From: Bacteroides luti
GTDB lineage: Bacteria; Bacteroidota; Bacteroidia; Bacteroidales; Bacteroidaceae
Assembly (NCBI RefSeq): GCF_900128905.1
Contig: NZ_FQTV01000008.1
Coordinates: 124,001-188,000 of the forward strand
Reading direction: 5' to 3'
DNA length: 64,000 bases
In this document: in pieces, positions 18,744 through 27,468 of the stretch
Position numbering within the stretch: the first letter of the stretch is position 1
How the letters are laid out: every line of letters begins with the position of its first letter
Translations under genes and position numbers: made by a program
The notes under the pieces: generated by a model
What the model was told of the DNA's origin: nothing
Seen by the model: only the letters and a program-made list of their open reading frames with translations
Database searches by the model: none

Positions 18744-19574
18744 ATGTCCGGCAATATAGTAAAAACTATGTTTAATGTAGAATACTGTAAAGCGACAACT
18801 GACCAAGATTGGCTTGTCAGACAATTTGAGGCTTTCCATTTTGACCAGCCTTTTTTGACGGAGAAATTTATTCCTCGTCCTGATGTTTCTATTATTTTTC
18901 ATTTCAAAGATGCTCCTCTGATTTTGAATGAAAAAAAAATCCAGCTTGAACCTTTTTTTGCAGCACCAATTATTCCCAAATCGTTATTATTAAATTTCCA
19001 TGGATTAATGGACACTTTTGTCGTTATATGTAAACCTACTGTTTTCTCTCGTATTTTCGGTATCGATTTGTCTCCCATGCCTAGACATAGTATAACTTTG
19101 CCTCATTCCATTTTTTATCCTGCATGGGACGCATTGTCTGCGCTTAAAACCACAAGTGAACGAATTGATTATTTCATCGGATTTATTAATAAAGTTCAAA
19201 ACACTCCTTATATACCTGATGCTGTAGATCAGCTTTATGACAAAATCTTAGAGAAAGGAACAACTACCTTACTGAAAGATATAATGCAGGATTGTTGCGC
19301 GTGTAAACGAACTCTGGAACGAAACTTCATTAAACGCACAGGCGTTAGTCCAAAGACAGTAATGAGAATTATAAGACTAGATTATTTATGGTCAAAAATT
19401 ATAGATGAAGGTGCAATTGATTATCAGGAGCTGGTCTTTGATGGGAATTATTTTGATCAGGCTCATTTCATCAATGATTTTAAAAACATTGTTGGCGAAA
19501 CACCAAGCTTCTTTTTTAAAAGGAATCTACAACTTACAAAAATGTTCTCAGGCCGGGAAATAACAAATATGTAA
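18744..19574 (+). CDS. AraC-family transcriptional regulator
   Basis: The frame is open from an ATG at 18621, but the first 41 residues are hydrophobic and basic with no match to the expected fold. The recognisable N-domain begins at FNVEYCK, so I favour the ATG at 18744 or 18768. The N-domain (DWLVRQFEAF...PDVSIIFHF) resembles the DUF6597-type sensory cap. The C-terminal half has two helix-turn-helix units: LKDIMQDCCACKRTLERNF and YQELVFDGNYFDQAHFINDFKNIVGETPSFF, the AraC signature. It is divergent from GH115/esterase with a short spacer and is the obvious candidate regulator for that operon, but no operator can be identified. Confidence 0.8.
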   Translation: MSGNIVKTMFNVEYCKATTDQDWLVRQFEAFHFDQPFLTEKFIPRPDVSIIFHFKDAPLILNEKKIQLEPFFAAPIIPKSLLLNFHGLMDTFVVICKPTVFSRIFGIDLSPMPRHSITLPHSIFYPAWDALSALKTTSERIDYFIGFINKVQNTPYIPDAVDQLYDKILEKGTTTLLKDIMQDCCACKRTLERNFIKRTGVSPKTVMRIIRLDYLWSKIIDEGAIDYQELVFDGNYFDQAHFINDFKNIVGETPSFFFKRNLQLTKMFSGREITNM

Positions 19575-19613
19575 TTTGTCGTTTTTTTCCAATCAATACA
19601 TTTTTTACTTATA

Positions 19614-19621
19614 TACTTTTG
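19614..19621 (+). promoter_or_regulatory. -7 box upstream of OmpA-like gene
   Basis: TACTTTTG, an exact TAnnTTTG match 44 bases before the ATG; no -33 TTTG at the expected spacing. Confidence 0.35.
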
Positions 19622-19665
19622 TTATTATTTTCTAATTGCAAAAACACTCTTAATAACAAATCATT

Positions 19666-20955
19666 ATGAATAAAGGGATATTAATAGTATGCCTATTTGT
19701 ATTTGTTGGTTTAGAAGCAAATGCTCAGTCATGGATTGAAAAAGTAGGCAAACGCGTAAAAGAAAAAACTATAGATAAGGTAGAAGAACGAATAGAAAAC
19801 AAATCTGATGAAGCCATTGAAAGTGGATTAGACAAGACTGAAGAAACTGTGAAAAAATCCGGTGGAAAAAGACAAAAACAAGCTTCAGAAAAAGGGGCGA
19901 CAAAAACAATTAACCAAGATACAGAAGAAGAAAACAATTCTCAGTCTGCACAACAGAAAGTGGAATCTTACACAAAATACGATTTTGTTCCAGGCGACAA
20001 GATTCTCTATTTTGAAGATTTTTCTCAGGACGCAATTGGAGATTTCCCTACTTTATGGACAACAAATGGAGGCGGAGAAGTTAAGACATTAAATATTGCT
20101 TTGGGTAACTGGTTTCACATGAATAAGGAAGGAAGCATGTACTGTTACACCAAAACAATTGACTTCCCTCAAAACTTCATTATGGAATTTGACGTTATCC
20201 CAGACGAGAACTTTCAAAGTGCATTTGATTTGTGCTTATATGAAGAACAAGAAAAGAAAGAAATGAATGACGACCTTTATCCTGGAAAAAAAGGATTGCA
20301 ATTATTTATGGATGAAGAAAGCTGGAGCACTAAAGGATATATTGATGACCCCAATTCAGAATGGCTAGAATCACGATCAACGACAAATCCTTGTGAAATA
20401 AATAAAGTAAACCATGTCATTATATGGATTCAAAACCGGCGGATCAGGATATACCATAAAGGTTCCAAAGTTTTGGATTCACCAACCAATATTTATGCTG
20501 GATCTAAATTTAACAAAATTCGCTTTAGCAGTTGGAATACTGGATGCAAGCCTTATATTTCGAATCTGAAAGTTACTACTGCAACACCCGACACTCGAAG
20601 CAAACTCATTACCGAAGGAAAATTGGTAAGTTATGGCATTTACTTTGATGTAAATAAAGACATTGTGAAACCGGAATCTTTCGGAACACTCAGTGATATA
20701 GCTAAAACACTGAAAGAAAATCCATCCGTCAATATTAAAATTGTTGGTCATACTGATAGCGATGGAGATAATGCCAAAAATTTAGATCTATCTAAACGAA
20801 GAGCAGTATCAGTAAAAAATGTACTTTCCAGTGATTTTGGGATTGATAATAATCGTATTCAAACAGACGGCAAAGGGGAATTAGAACCTCTTTCATCAAA
20901 TACAACTGCAGAAAATAAAGCCAAAAATAGACGCGTTGAATTTATAAAGTTGTAA
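19666..20955 (+). CDS. OmpA-like cell-envelope protein with lectin-like domain
   Basis: A 429-residue secreted protein. The signal peptide (to about residue 20, ANAQ) is followed by a charged, coiled-coil-prone segment with repeated KVEERIENK-type heptads (25-100). A LamG/concanavalin-like beta domain (about 110-300, with EDFSQDAIGDFPTLWTTNG and MEFDVIPDENF) comes next, and an OmpA peptidoglycan-binding domain at 315-429 (IKIVGHTDSDGD...LSKRRAVSVKNVL...KAKNRRVEF). The OmpA domain anchors it to peptidoglycan; the middle domain may bind a glycan. It is followed after 35 bases by a secreted protein of unknown function. Confidence 0.85.
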   Translation: MNKGILIVCLFVFVGLEANAQSWIEKVGKRVKEKTIDKVEERIENKSDEAIESGLDKTEETVKKSGGKRQKQASEKGATKTINQDTEEENNSQSAQQKVESYTKYDFVPGDKILYFEDFSQDAIGDFPTLWTTNGGGEVKTLNIALGNWFHMNKEGSMYCYTKTIDFPQNFIMEFDVIPDENFQSAFDLCLYEEQEKKEMNDDLYPGKKGLQLFMDEESWSTKGYIDDPNSEWLESRSTTNPCEINKVNHVIIWIQNRRIRIYHKGSKVLDSPTNIYAGSKFNKIRFSSWNTGCKPYISNLKVTTATPDTRSKLITEGKLVSYGIYFDVNKDIVKPESFGTLSDIAKTLKENPSVNIKIVGHTDSDGDNAKNLDLSKRRAVSVKNVLSSDFGIDNNRIQTDGKGELEPLSSNTTAENKAKNRRVEFIKL

Positions 20956-20990
20956 CTATCCAAATAAAAATAGAATAATAACATCAAAGA

Positions 20991-21635
20991 ATGAATAAAA
21001 GGAAACGATATTCAATCCTGTTTGTGAGTATTTTGTTCGGACTAACCCTTGCAGCACAAGCTCCACAACAATACGGCATAAAATGTGGAACGCTTTATTA
21101 CACAGTCCAGTCAGCAATTAATATTCCGGGAATGCCTTCTTTGAAAGTAACAGTAACTGGCAAAAGTTGTTTTGATGAATATGGTCTTAAAGAAGCGACT
21201 CAATACACTGAAACAGCTGATCCTGGTGAGGCAACGCTTCGTCATACCAAACATTATTTTTCACTTCGTTTGCCAGATTATTACTGTCTGATAAATGCAG
21301 ATACAAATGAAAAGGTAGACGAAGATAACCTATCAAACACTACCAAAGAAATACTCGCTCAGCATACTATTACCAATTATGATAATTTATCTGATATTGA
21401 AGCCGAAATTTATTCTTCACAGTTTATTGGAACGATTGTTTATCTCGCCAAAAACTGCAAAAAATATAAGATTACAGAAAAAATACCTTTATATAATAGT
21501 GAGGATATTGTAGTTGTATGGAATAATATCGTATTGCATCGAATAAGTAAGACCTCCGCGCTTCAATATGAATATAAAGTAACAAAAATAGATGAGAATA
21601 TACCAGAAGCTAATGCATTTAAAATTCCCGAATAA
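20991..21635 (+). CDS. Secreted protein of unknown function
   Basis: A 214-residue protein with an N-terminal signal peptide (SILFVSILFGLTLAAQA). The mature part has beta-rich alternation and single cysteines at KCGTLYY, GKSCFDE, DYYCLI and KNCKKY. I do not recognise a family. It begins 35 bases after the OmpA-like gene and probably shares its transcript; a strong terminator follows. A periplasmic or outer-membrane-associated location is inferred from the signal peptide. Confidence 0.75.
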   Translation: MNKRKRYSILFVSILFGLTLAAQAPQQYGIKCGTLYYTVQSAINIPGMPSLKVTVTGKSCFDEYGLKEATQYTETADPGEATLRHTKHYFSLRLPDYYCLINADTNEKVDEDNLSNTTKEILAQHTITNYDNLSDIEAEIYSSQFIGTIVYLAKNCKKYKITEKIPLYNSEDIVVVWNNIVLHRISKTSALQYEYKVTKIDENIPEANAFKIPE

Positions 21636-21738
21636 AGCAATCTTAATATTTTAGAATTGATTCCATATTTGCATAAAATAAGAACCAACCAGTTTTTAGG
21701 ATTGATCCAGATTTCCCATCTGGTAAAAAAAGAATAGA

Positions 21739-21773
21739 AAAAGCCTGTAATAAATTCATTATTACAGGCTTTT
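21739..21773. terminator. Perfect 15-bp hairpin, bidirectional terminator
   Basis: The arms at 21739-21753 and 21759-21773 are perfectly complementary with a five-base loop, beginning with AAAA and ending with TTTT. It ends the OmpA-like/unknown transcript on the plus strand and lies just downstream of tRNA-Asp on the minus strand. Confidence 0.85.
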
Positions 21774-21793
21774 AAACATCACTTTCAATGTTG

Positions 21794-21867
21794 CGGTGCG
21801 TACGAGACTCGAACTCGTGACCCCATGCGTGACAGGCATGTATTCTAACCAACTGAACTAACGCACC
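21794..21867 (-). tRNA. tRNA-Asp (GTC)
   Basis: On the minus strand a 74-base cloverleaf can be drawn. The 7-bp acceptor is GGTGCGT/ACGCACC, the D stem GTTC/GAAT includes a G-U pair, and the anticodon stem CATGC/GCATG surrounds CTGTCAC, giving anticodon GTC. The T arm is ACGAG-TTCGAGT-CTCGT. The discriminator base is G, and the CCA end is not encoded. Confidence 0.96.
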
Positions 21868-22047
21868 ATTAAGTTTTTATCGTTGCTTTCTCTCTCGATT
21901 GCGGTTGCAAAGGTAGATGTTTTTTTGAATTCTGCAAGCGTTTTAGAATTTTATTTTTAAACTTTTTTATACTTATACTGATAATGAATAAGTTAAGCTG
22001 ATTCATTTTTTTGCAGATAGAAAGTCTTTCGACAGGGAATTATTGAG

Positions 22048-22055
22048 TATATTTG
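22048..22055 (+). promoter_or_regulatory. -7 box for aminotransferase
   Basis: TATATTTG, an exact TAnnTTTG match 40 bases before the ATG. The -33 region is not convincing. The rest of the gap back to the tRNA is AT-rich with no gene. Confidence 0.45.
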
Positions 22056-22095
22056 CAATTCAATTAAAATAACGGACAAAAAATATAATAACCAG

Positions 22096-23412
22096 ATGAA
22101 AAAGACTCCTATCGATTGTAAATTCGTTGATGAAGCAATCAATGAAATGCATATCGCCGATTTATCAAAAGCAACAATTCGTGAAGTAAAAGCTATTGCC
22201 GCAAAAGCCGAAGCGCTTTCGGGCATAGAATATATAAAAATGGAGATGGGAGTTCCCGGCCTTCCTCCTTCTGCCGTAGGAGTAAAAGCAGAAATTGAAG
22301 CTTTACAGAATGGTGTTGCCAGTTTGTATCCCGATATAAACGGACTACCTGAATTAAAACAAGAGGCTTCCAAATTTGTGAAGGCCTTTATTGATGTAGA
22401 TATTAATCCGGAAGGTTGTGTTCCTGTTACAGGATCCATGCAAGGAACTTATGCATCATTTATGGTATGCAGCCAATGTGACGAGAAAAAAAATACGATT
22501 CTGTTTATTGATCCGGGATTTCCTGTACAGAAACAACAGCTGTCTGTTATGGGAGAGAAATATGAAACATTTGATGTTTACAACTATCGTGGAGAGAAAC
22601 TACGTCCAAAACTGGAAAGCTACCTTAGCCAGGGGAATATTTCGGCTATTATTTATTCTAATCCTAATAACCCAAGCTGGGTATGTCTTAAAGAGGAAGA
22701 ACTAAAAGTAATTGGAGAGTTGGCCACCCAATATGACATTATTGTTCTGGAAGATTTAGCTTACTTTGCCATGGATTTCCGCACCGATCTGAGTGTTCCT
22801 TATCAGGCACCATACCAACCAACAGTTGCACATTACACTGACAATTACATCTTATTGATTTCAGGATCTAAAGCATTTAGCTACGCCGGTCAGCGAATTG
22901 GGGTGAGCTGTATTTCTAATTCATTATACAACAGGGTTTATCCGGGATTTGCAAAACGATTTGGAAATGTTTCATTTGGTAGTGCATTTATACACCGTGT
23001 TCTCTATGCGCTTTCTTCCGGAGTTAGTCATTCTGCTCAATATGCAATGGCGGCAATGCTTAAAGCAGCCAATGAAGGGAAATACAACTTCTTGAAAGAT
23101 GTTAGTATATACGGAGAACGTGCCCGCAAACTTAAAGAGATTTTCCTTCGCCATGGTTTTCATATTGTATATGACAAAGATCTTGACGAACCGGTAGCTG
23201 ACGGATTCTATTTTACAATCGGCTATCCGGGAATGACAGGAGGACAATTAATGAAAGAGTTGATGTACTACGGGGTCAGTGCAATATCACTTGATACTAC
23301 CGGAAGTAATCAGGAAGGACTTAGGGCCTGTACTTCTTTTATAAAAGATCACCAGTACGATCAACTGGAAGAAAGAATGCAATTATTTGAAACAAATAAT
23401 CCGATTATTTAA
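22096..23412 (+). CDS. PLP-dependent aminotransferase, class I/II
   Basis: A 438-residue fold-type I aminotransferase. It has the substrate-side MGVPGLPPSAVGV, YPDINGLPELKQEASKFV, SNPNNPSWVC (the conserved NPNNP), the EDLAYF block, and the PLP-lysine motif SGSKAFSYAGQRIG. It transfers an amino group between an amino acid and a 2-oxo acid in the cytoplasm. Aspartate or aromatic substrates are possible but not decided. It has its own promoter-like box and a 93-base gap before algH. Confidence 0.9.
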   Translation: MKKTPIDCKFVDEAINEMHIADLSKATIREVKAIAAKAEALSGIEYIKMEMGVPGLPPSAVGVKAEIEALQNGVASLYPDINGLPELKQEASKFVKAFIDVDINPEGCVPVTGSMQGTYASFMVCSQCDEKKNTILFIDPGFPVQKQQLSVMGEKYETFDVYNYRGEKLRPKLESYLSQGNISAIIYSNPNNPSWVCLKEEELKVIGELATQYDIIVLEDLAYFAMDFRTDLSVPYQAPYQPTVAHYTDNYILLISGSKAFSYAGQRIGVSCISNSLYNRVYPGFAKRFGNVSFGSAFIHRVLYALSSGVSHSAQYAMAAMLKAANEGKYNFLKDVSIYGERARKLKEIFLRHGFHIVYDKDLDEPVADGFYFTIGYPGMTGGQLMKELMYYGVSAISLDTTGSNQEGLRACTSFIKDHQYDQLEERMQLFETNNPII

Positions 23413-23447
23413 GAAAAAAATAACAGATAAAATCTTTGAAATGATAA

Positions 23448-23500
23448 AATTGTTATTATATTAGACGCCAGATGCACTAGCTCTTAATATAATAACAATT
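23448..23500. repeat. Perfect 15-bp inverted repeat in front of algH
   Basis: The arms at 23448-23462 and 23486-23500 are exactly complementary (AATTGTTATTATATT and its complement), with a 23-base loop. The right arm ends five bases before the AUG of the AlgH protein. If transcribed, it would fold over the ribosome-binding region; as DNA it could be a split operator. There is no T-run, so a terminator is unlikely. Confidence 0.6.
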
Positions 23501-23505
23501 CTATT

Positions 23506-24099
23506 ATGACGGGAAAAAACCAGGATTATTTCAAAATTGAGTCGAACAACGCAATTCCTTCGAGGGGGAAAATTCTCATCTCCGAGCCTTTCTTGCGTGA
23601 TTCAGTTTTTGGACGTTCGGTTGTTCTTCTTATTGACCACACAAAAGAAGGAACCATGGGGCTTATCATGAATAAATTACTACCCATGAAACTGAATGAA
23701 GTTGTAAAGGAGTTTAAATACTTAGAAGACATTCCTCTCTATAACGGAGGACCGATGGGAACGGATACACTATTTTATTTGCATACATTAAAAGACATAG
23801 AAGGAGCACTAGCTATTGGAAGCGGGTTATATCTTAATGGCAATTTTAATGAAATAAAACGTTACATTCTTCAAGGGAATCCCATAGAAGGGAATATCCG
23901 TTTCTTTCTTGGCTATTCAGGTTGGCAAGATGGCCAGTTAAATCAGGAAATAGAAGAAAATACCTGGATGATTGGAAAAGGAGAAGCTCCAAGCCTTATG
24001 CTTGATGAAATAAAAAGTATGTGGAAAAAAGCTTTAGGTAAGCTAGGCGGGAAATATGAAACCTGGTCACACTTCCCTATAAACCCGTCACTAAACTAA
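23506..24099 (+). CDS. YqgE/AlgH family protein
   Basis: A 197-residue cytoplasmic protein matching YqgE/AlgH along its length: [25 protein letters not shown] near the start, [17 protein letters not shown], then [17 protein letters not shown] and the C-terminal [19 protein letters not shown]. The function is not established; the family is widespread and was linked to alginate regulation in Pseudomonas. The last nine bases overlap the convergent GNAT gene. Confidence 0.93.
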   Translation: MTGKNQDYFKIESNNAIPSRGKILISEPFLRDSVFGRSVVLLIDHTKEGTMGLIMNKLLPMKLNEVVKEFKYLEDIPLYNGGPMGTDTLFYLHTLKDIEGALAIGSGLYLNGNFNEIKRYILQGNPIEGNIRFFLGYSGWQDGQLNQEIEENTWMIGKGEAPSLMLDEIKSMWKKALGKLGGKYETWSHFPINPSLN

Positions 24100-24624
24100 A
24101 TTGATCAGCTGCATAAAGAAGACATCTTCGTACTTATCTTTTTCCCGAAGCCAGTCTTTCATAATCCCGGTCTGAACAAAGCCACAAGAGCTGAATAACC
24201 TCTGGCTAGCTTCATTTTCCACTGACACATACGCATATAGTTGTCTTAAATGTAAAAAATCGAAAGAATACCTGATTAGTAATTCTAATGCCTGGCGGGC
24301 AAACCCTTGTCGGCGAAATTCTGTTTTCACAGCAATGCCAACTCCTGCACGTCCATGCATTGGAACAAAATCAGTCAGGTCTATTGTGCCTACCACCTGA
24401 TTATTATCACGCTTAACTATCATCAGTCGCAATTGTTTGTCGGCAAAAACATCACATTGAGAATCCTCAATGTATTGTTTGAGAACATAGCGTGAATATG
24501 GCACAATAAAACTACTCACATCCCATGATCCCGGATCATTCTCCATCTCATACATTACTTCAAGATCTTCGGGTTCTGCTGCGCGAAGGTATATTTGTTG
24601 GTTGTTCAGAAATGTTTGCTTCAT
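24091..24624 (-). CDS. GNAT N-acetyltransferase (RimJ/RimL-like)
   Basis: A 177-residue single-domain acetyltransferase. It has [18 protein letters not shown] at the N-terminus, [28 protein letters not shown] with the acetyl-CoA pyrophosphate loop (R-R-Q-G-F-A), and [17 protein letters not shown]. It acetylates an amine on a protein or small molecule; the substrate is unknown. Its start codon overlaps the stop of the upstream GT2 gene (ATGA), so the two are translationally coupled. Confidence 0.9.
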   Translation of the reverse strand: MKQTFLNNQQIYLRAAEPEDLEVMYEMENDPGSWDVSSFIVPYSRYVLKQYIEDSQCDVFADKQLRLMIVKRDNNQVVGTIDLTDFVPMHGRAGVGIAVKTEFRRQGFARQALELLIRYSFDFLHLRQLYAYVSVENEASQRLFSSCGFVQTGIMKDWLREKDKYEDVFFMQLINLV

Positions 24625-25811
24625 TTATAACAGTTTTGAGGGGTTACTAATACTCCGGTTTGCACAGAGTAAATACCCAGTTCTACTCTTTGTCCCTGAG
24701 TAGTTGACATTAATTGAATTATTTTTTTAAATGAGTAAGCTTCTCTATCATAAACAATATGGGTAAACTCATTACCTACACGCTGAATATTTAAATGCCC
24801 ATCAGGATACAATTCCTCATTAGCCACTTCATAGCGATGCTTTCCTTTCAAACCATTCCTCAGACAAAGCTCCTGAACTTCAGAAATCATATCTTCGCTA
24901 CCTAACACCAAAAAGCATGGTCCCGCAGAAAGAGCTTTTTTCCCGGTATAGCTAAACAGCTTTAAAGGTATTCTATTAAGAACCGCAAGTAAAGCACGGA
25001 GATATATTCCACTCTTCACCACACAAGCAAAAAAGATACTATAATGAGGATAATGTTTCCGAAAGAATATCATCATGGCCTCATAAAAGACACGGACATA
25101 TTTAATAGAATTCTTCTTAGTACTCTCTCCTTTATAATGAATAAAAGGAAAAGGAAGATAACAGTTCTTATATCCAGCCTTAGTTATGCGATAAGATAAA
25201 TCTATATCTTCTCCATACATAAAGAAATCTTCATCCAGAAGTCCACACTTGTCGAGTGCTGATTTCCGGAGAAACATAAAAGCTCCGGCCAATACATCTA
25301 CCGAATGAATTTGATTCTCGTTAAGGTAGCGAAGATGATACTTTCCAAAACGATGTGAGTTTGGAAATAGTTTACTGATTCCGGTTAATTTATACAAAGA
25401 AGTCATCGGAGTAGGAAAGCCTCGTTTACTTTCGGGAAGAAAAGAACCGTCTCCGGTAATCATCTTCACTCCTGCTCCACCCACATCCGGATTGTTCTCC
25501 ATAAAATCAAGACAATCCGTTATTGTATTCTCTCCTAGAACCGTATCCGGGTTGAGTAATAAGATATATTCGCCTTTAGCAACGGCAATAGCCTGATTGT
25601 TTGCGCGGGCAAATCCCACATTTTCCTTATTTGCTATAAAGTTCACCTTCGGGAAGCGAGGAGTAAGATACTCCAGCGATCCGTCCGAAGAAGCATTATC
25701 TACAACAAAGACCTCTACCGGTAGCTGATCAATAGCGCGATATAACGAGCACAAACACAATTCCAGAAAGTGTTTTACGTTATAATTCACTATTACTACC
25801 GATAGTTTCAT
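24621..25811 (-). CDS. Glycosyltransferase family 2 (rhamnosyltransferase-like)
   Basis: A 396-residue GT2 enzyme starting LSVVIVNYNVKHFLELCL, then VDNASSDGSLE, ENVGFARANNQA, LLLNPDTVLGEN with the DxD-like motif, and FFMYGEDIDLSYRITKAGY with the ED motif near residue 210. This pattern matches WbbL/rhamnosyltransferase-type enzymes. After about residue 290 there is a separate 100-residue tail of unknown role, with one hydrophobic stretch (YSIFFACVVKSGIYLRALLAVL). It is likely used in lipopolysaccharide or surface glycan synthesis. It lies eight bases downstream of the HAD phosphatase gene. Confidence 0.9.
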   Translation of the reverse strand: MKLSVVIVNYNVKHFLELCLCSLYRAIDQLPVEVFVVDNASSDGSLEYLTPRFPKVNFIANKENVGFARANNQAIAVAKGEYILLLNPDTVLGENTITDCLDFMENNPDVGGAGVKMITGDGSFLPESKRGFPTPMTSLYKLTGISKLFPNSHRFGKYHLRYLNENQIHSVDVLAGAFMFLRKSALDKCGLLDEDFFMYGEDIDLSYRITKAGYKNCYLPFPFIHYKGESTKKNSIKYVRVFYEAMMIFFRKHYPHYSIFFACVVKSGIYLRALLAVLNRIPLKLFSYTGKKALSAGPCFLVLGSEDMISEVQELCLRNGLKGKHRYEVANEELYPDGHLNIQRVGNEFTHIVYDREAYSFKKIIQLMSTTQGQRVELGIYSVQTGVLVTPQNCYK

Positions 25812-25819
25812 TTCCTTAT

Positions 25820-26284
25820 TTAATAGTCTCCGTTATGGTTTTCCAAGGCTTCTCCAATACGGATAAATATATTTTTCTTTTTATTGCTGGTACGTTTTCT
25901 TTTAGGTTTATCATCAACATTTTCAAACCCTCCGGTTCTGTAGGAGCCATCTTTTATCATCTGATAAATTACTCCCCAATCGGGCAGACCACCCAAATTA
26001 CGGTCATCAATAAAGAGATCAGCTTTCAGTTTACGTGAATATCCTTTGCCTTTTCCATGTTCTTCCGGAAAATCTTTATTTGCAGCATAGAACTCCAATC
26101 CGCGTTCACGACAAAACTCAATTGCTTCTTCCAGCAAATGTCCTTCGCGAACACTCCACAGAATAAGTCTGTGCTGATCGGCCTGAAGTTTCTTCAATGT
26201 ATCAATGGCGAAAGGAATTTCTTTACCAATCTTTGGATATTCATGTTCTACGATAGTTCCGTCAAAATCTACAGCTATAATCAT
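25820..26284 (-). CDS. HAD-type phosphatase, BT0820-like
   Basis: A 154-residue small HAD enzyme. IIAVDFDGTIVEHEYP gives the DxD nucleophile pair (Asp 6 and Asp 8), LILWSVREG is motif II, and ADLFIDDRNLGGLPDWG provides the acidic metal ligands. It lacks a large cap domain. This arrangement matches the short Bacteroides proteins typified by BT0820. The substrate is unknown. The basic C-terminus (KPKRKRTSNKKK) lies outside the fold. It sits in a same-strand string of recR, membrane protein, HAD, GT2 and GNAT with short gaps. Confidence 0.88.
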   Translation of the reverse strand: MIIAVDFDGTIVEHEYPKIGKEIPFAIDTLKKLQADQHRLILWSVREGHLLEEAIEFCRERGLEFYAANKDFPEEHGKGKGYSRKLKADLFIDDRNLGGLPDWGVIYQMIKDGSYRTGGFENVDDKPKRKRTSNKKKNIFIRIGEALENHNGDY

Positions 26285-26286
26285 AT

Positions 26287-26763
26287 TTATTCTTCGTTTT
26301 CTTTATTTTCCTGGTTTTCTGTAACTAAATTCAATTCTTCACGCATTTTTTTCTCTCCCGGCAAGCAGAATACTGAAGCGGTAATAGCAATCAATGCACA
26401 AAGTCCCCCAATGCTATTCAGGGTCATATAATAAATAAAAATATTCATATAAGTAAGGATAGCAAGGATAACAAGGCGAATATTGCTCCAGTGCTGATAA
26501 AGTTTCAAGGCATTCTCAAAGTTAGCTCCTTTAATTACCTTTTTCAGTTTTACACTAAATAATTTCAGTGACAGAGGCACAAGAGCAATAGTGGCAAGTA
26601 TCCCGACTGTTTCCAATATGTATTGCATCATAAAATCATCGGCATACATTCCTTCCAGAAAGATATCCGACTGATATAAAACTACTAAAACAACTGCAAT
26701 ACCAATATAAATACCAAATTGTGTTTGCATGATGCGGTTCACCGCCTTAATTTTCTTATCCAT
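26287..26763 (-). CDS. Four-helix membrane protein of unknown function
   Basis: A 158-residue protein with four hydrophobic segments (about residues 16-32, 47-68, 90-110 and 114-132), separated by a basic cytoplasmic stretch (LKKVIKGANFENALKLYQHW). The C-terminus is charged. I do not recognise a family with known function. It lies two bases from the HAD gene and 15 bases from recR, so it is probably in the same operon. Confidence 0.78.
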   Translation of the reverse strand: MDKKIKAVNRIMQTQFGIYIGIAVVLVVLYQSDIFLEGMYADDFMMQYILETVGILATIALVPLSLKLFSVKLKKVIKGANFENALKLYQHWSNIRLVILAILTYMNIFIYYMTLNSIGGLCALIAITASVFCLPGEKKMREELNLVTENQENKENEE

Positions 26764-26778
26764 TTATGTTTTTTATTA

Positions 26779-27396
26779 TTAGACTGTTCCTGTAAATGTT
26801 GTACGGTTGACAATAGAGCGACCCAACGTTACTTCATCAGTGTATTCCAGTTCATCGCCAATGGATATACCTCTTGCAATGACACTCAGTTTAACGTTCG
26901 CCTTAGCCAGCTTCCGGAATATATAGAAGTTTGTTGTATCTCCTTCCATGGTAGAGCTCAGCGCAAGAATCACCTCTTTTACACTTCCCTCTTCAACTCG
27001 TTTTACCAGACTTTCTATCTGTAAATCACTCGGCCCTACACCATCCATGGGCGATATTACCCCGCCCAACACATGATATAATCCTTTAAATTGCTGGGTA
27101 GCCTCAACAGCCATCACATCGCGGATATTCTCCACTACACAAACTGTGGAAGCATCTCTGAGCGGATTGGAACAAAGCTGACAGGTATCAGTATCCGAAA
27201 TATTGTGACACACTTTGCAATACTTTACCTCTCTTTTCAGCGTAACAATGGCATTGCCAAAAGCCTCGACTACCGACGAATCCTGACGTAAAAGGTGAAG
27301 AACCAGCCTCATAGCTGTTTTCTTGCCTATACCCGGTAATTTAGCAAACTCCCCTACTGCTTTTTCAAGCAAAGCCGATGGATATTGTTGATTCAT
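26779..27396 (-). CDS. recR: Recombination mediator RecR
   Basis: About 205 residues, the normal RecR length. The helix-hairpin-helix is [20 protein letters not shown], a Cys4 zinc finger lies at about 60-75 (CKVC...CQLC), and a Toprim domain follows ([25 protein letters not shown]). RecR acts with RecF/RecO to load RecA on gapped DNA. I start at the ATG at 27396; the frame extends to a TTG at 27411, but that codon would lie almost at the predicted transcription start. Confidence 0.95.
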   Translation of the reverse strand: MNQQYPSALLEKAVGEFAKLPGIGKKTAMRLVLHLLRQDSSVVEAFGNAIVTLKREVKYCKVCHNISDTDTCQLCSNPLRDASTVCVVENIRDVMAVEATQQFKGLYHVLGGVISPMDGVGPSDLQIESLVKRVEEGSVKEVILALSSTMEGDTTNFYIFRKLAKANVKLSVIARGISIGDELEYTDEVTLGRSIVNRTTFTGTV

Positions 27397-27420
27397 AAAT
27401 ACATTTCTCAATTGTCAGCG

Positions 27421-27449
27421 CAAAGATAAAAAATTAATTCCTACCTTTG
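27421..27449. promoter_or_regulatory. Back-to-back -7 boxes for recR and the symporter
   Basis: The minus strand reads TATCTTTG at 27421-27428 (for recR), and the plus strand reads TACCTTTG at 27442-27449 (for the symporter). Both match TAnnTTTG exactly and are only 13 bases apart, giving leaders of roughly 13-20 bases. No -33 TTTG is seen for either. Confidence 0.55.
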
Positions 27450-27468
27450 CACATTCAAAATGTAATTT

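Noticed and set aside
27397..27411. TTG start of recR at 27411
   Set aside because: It would lie within a few bases of the predicted transcription start, and RecR proteins normally begin near the later ATG.
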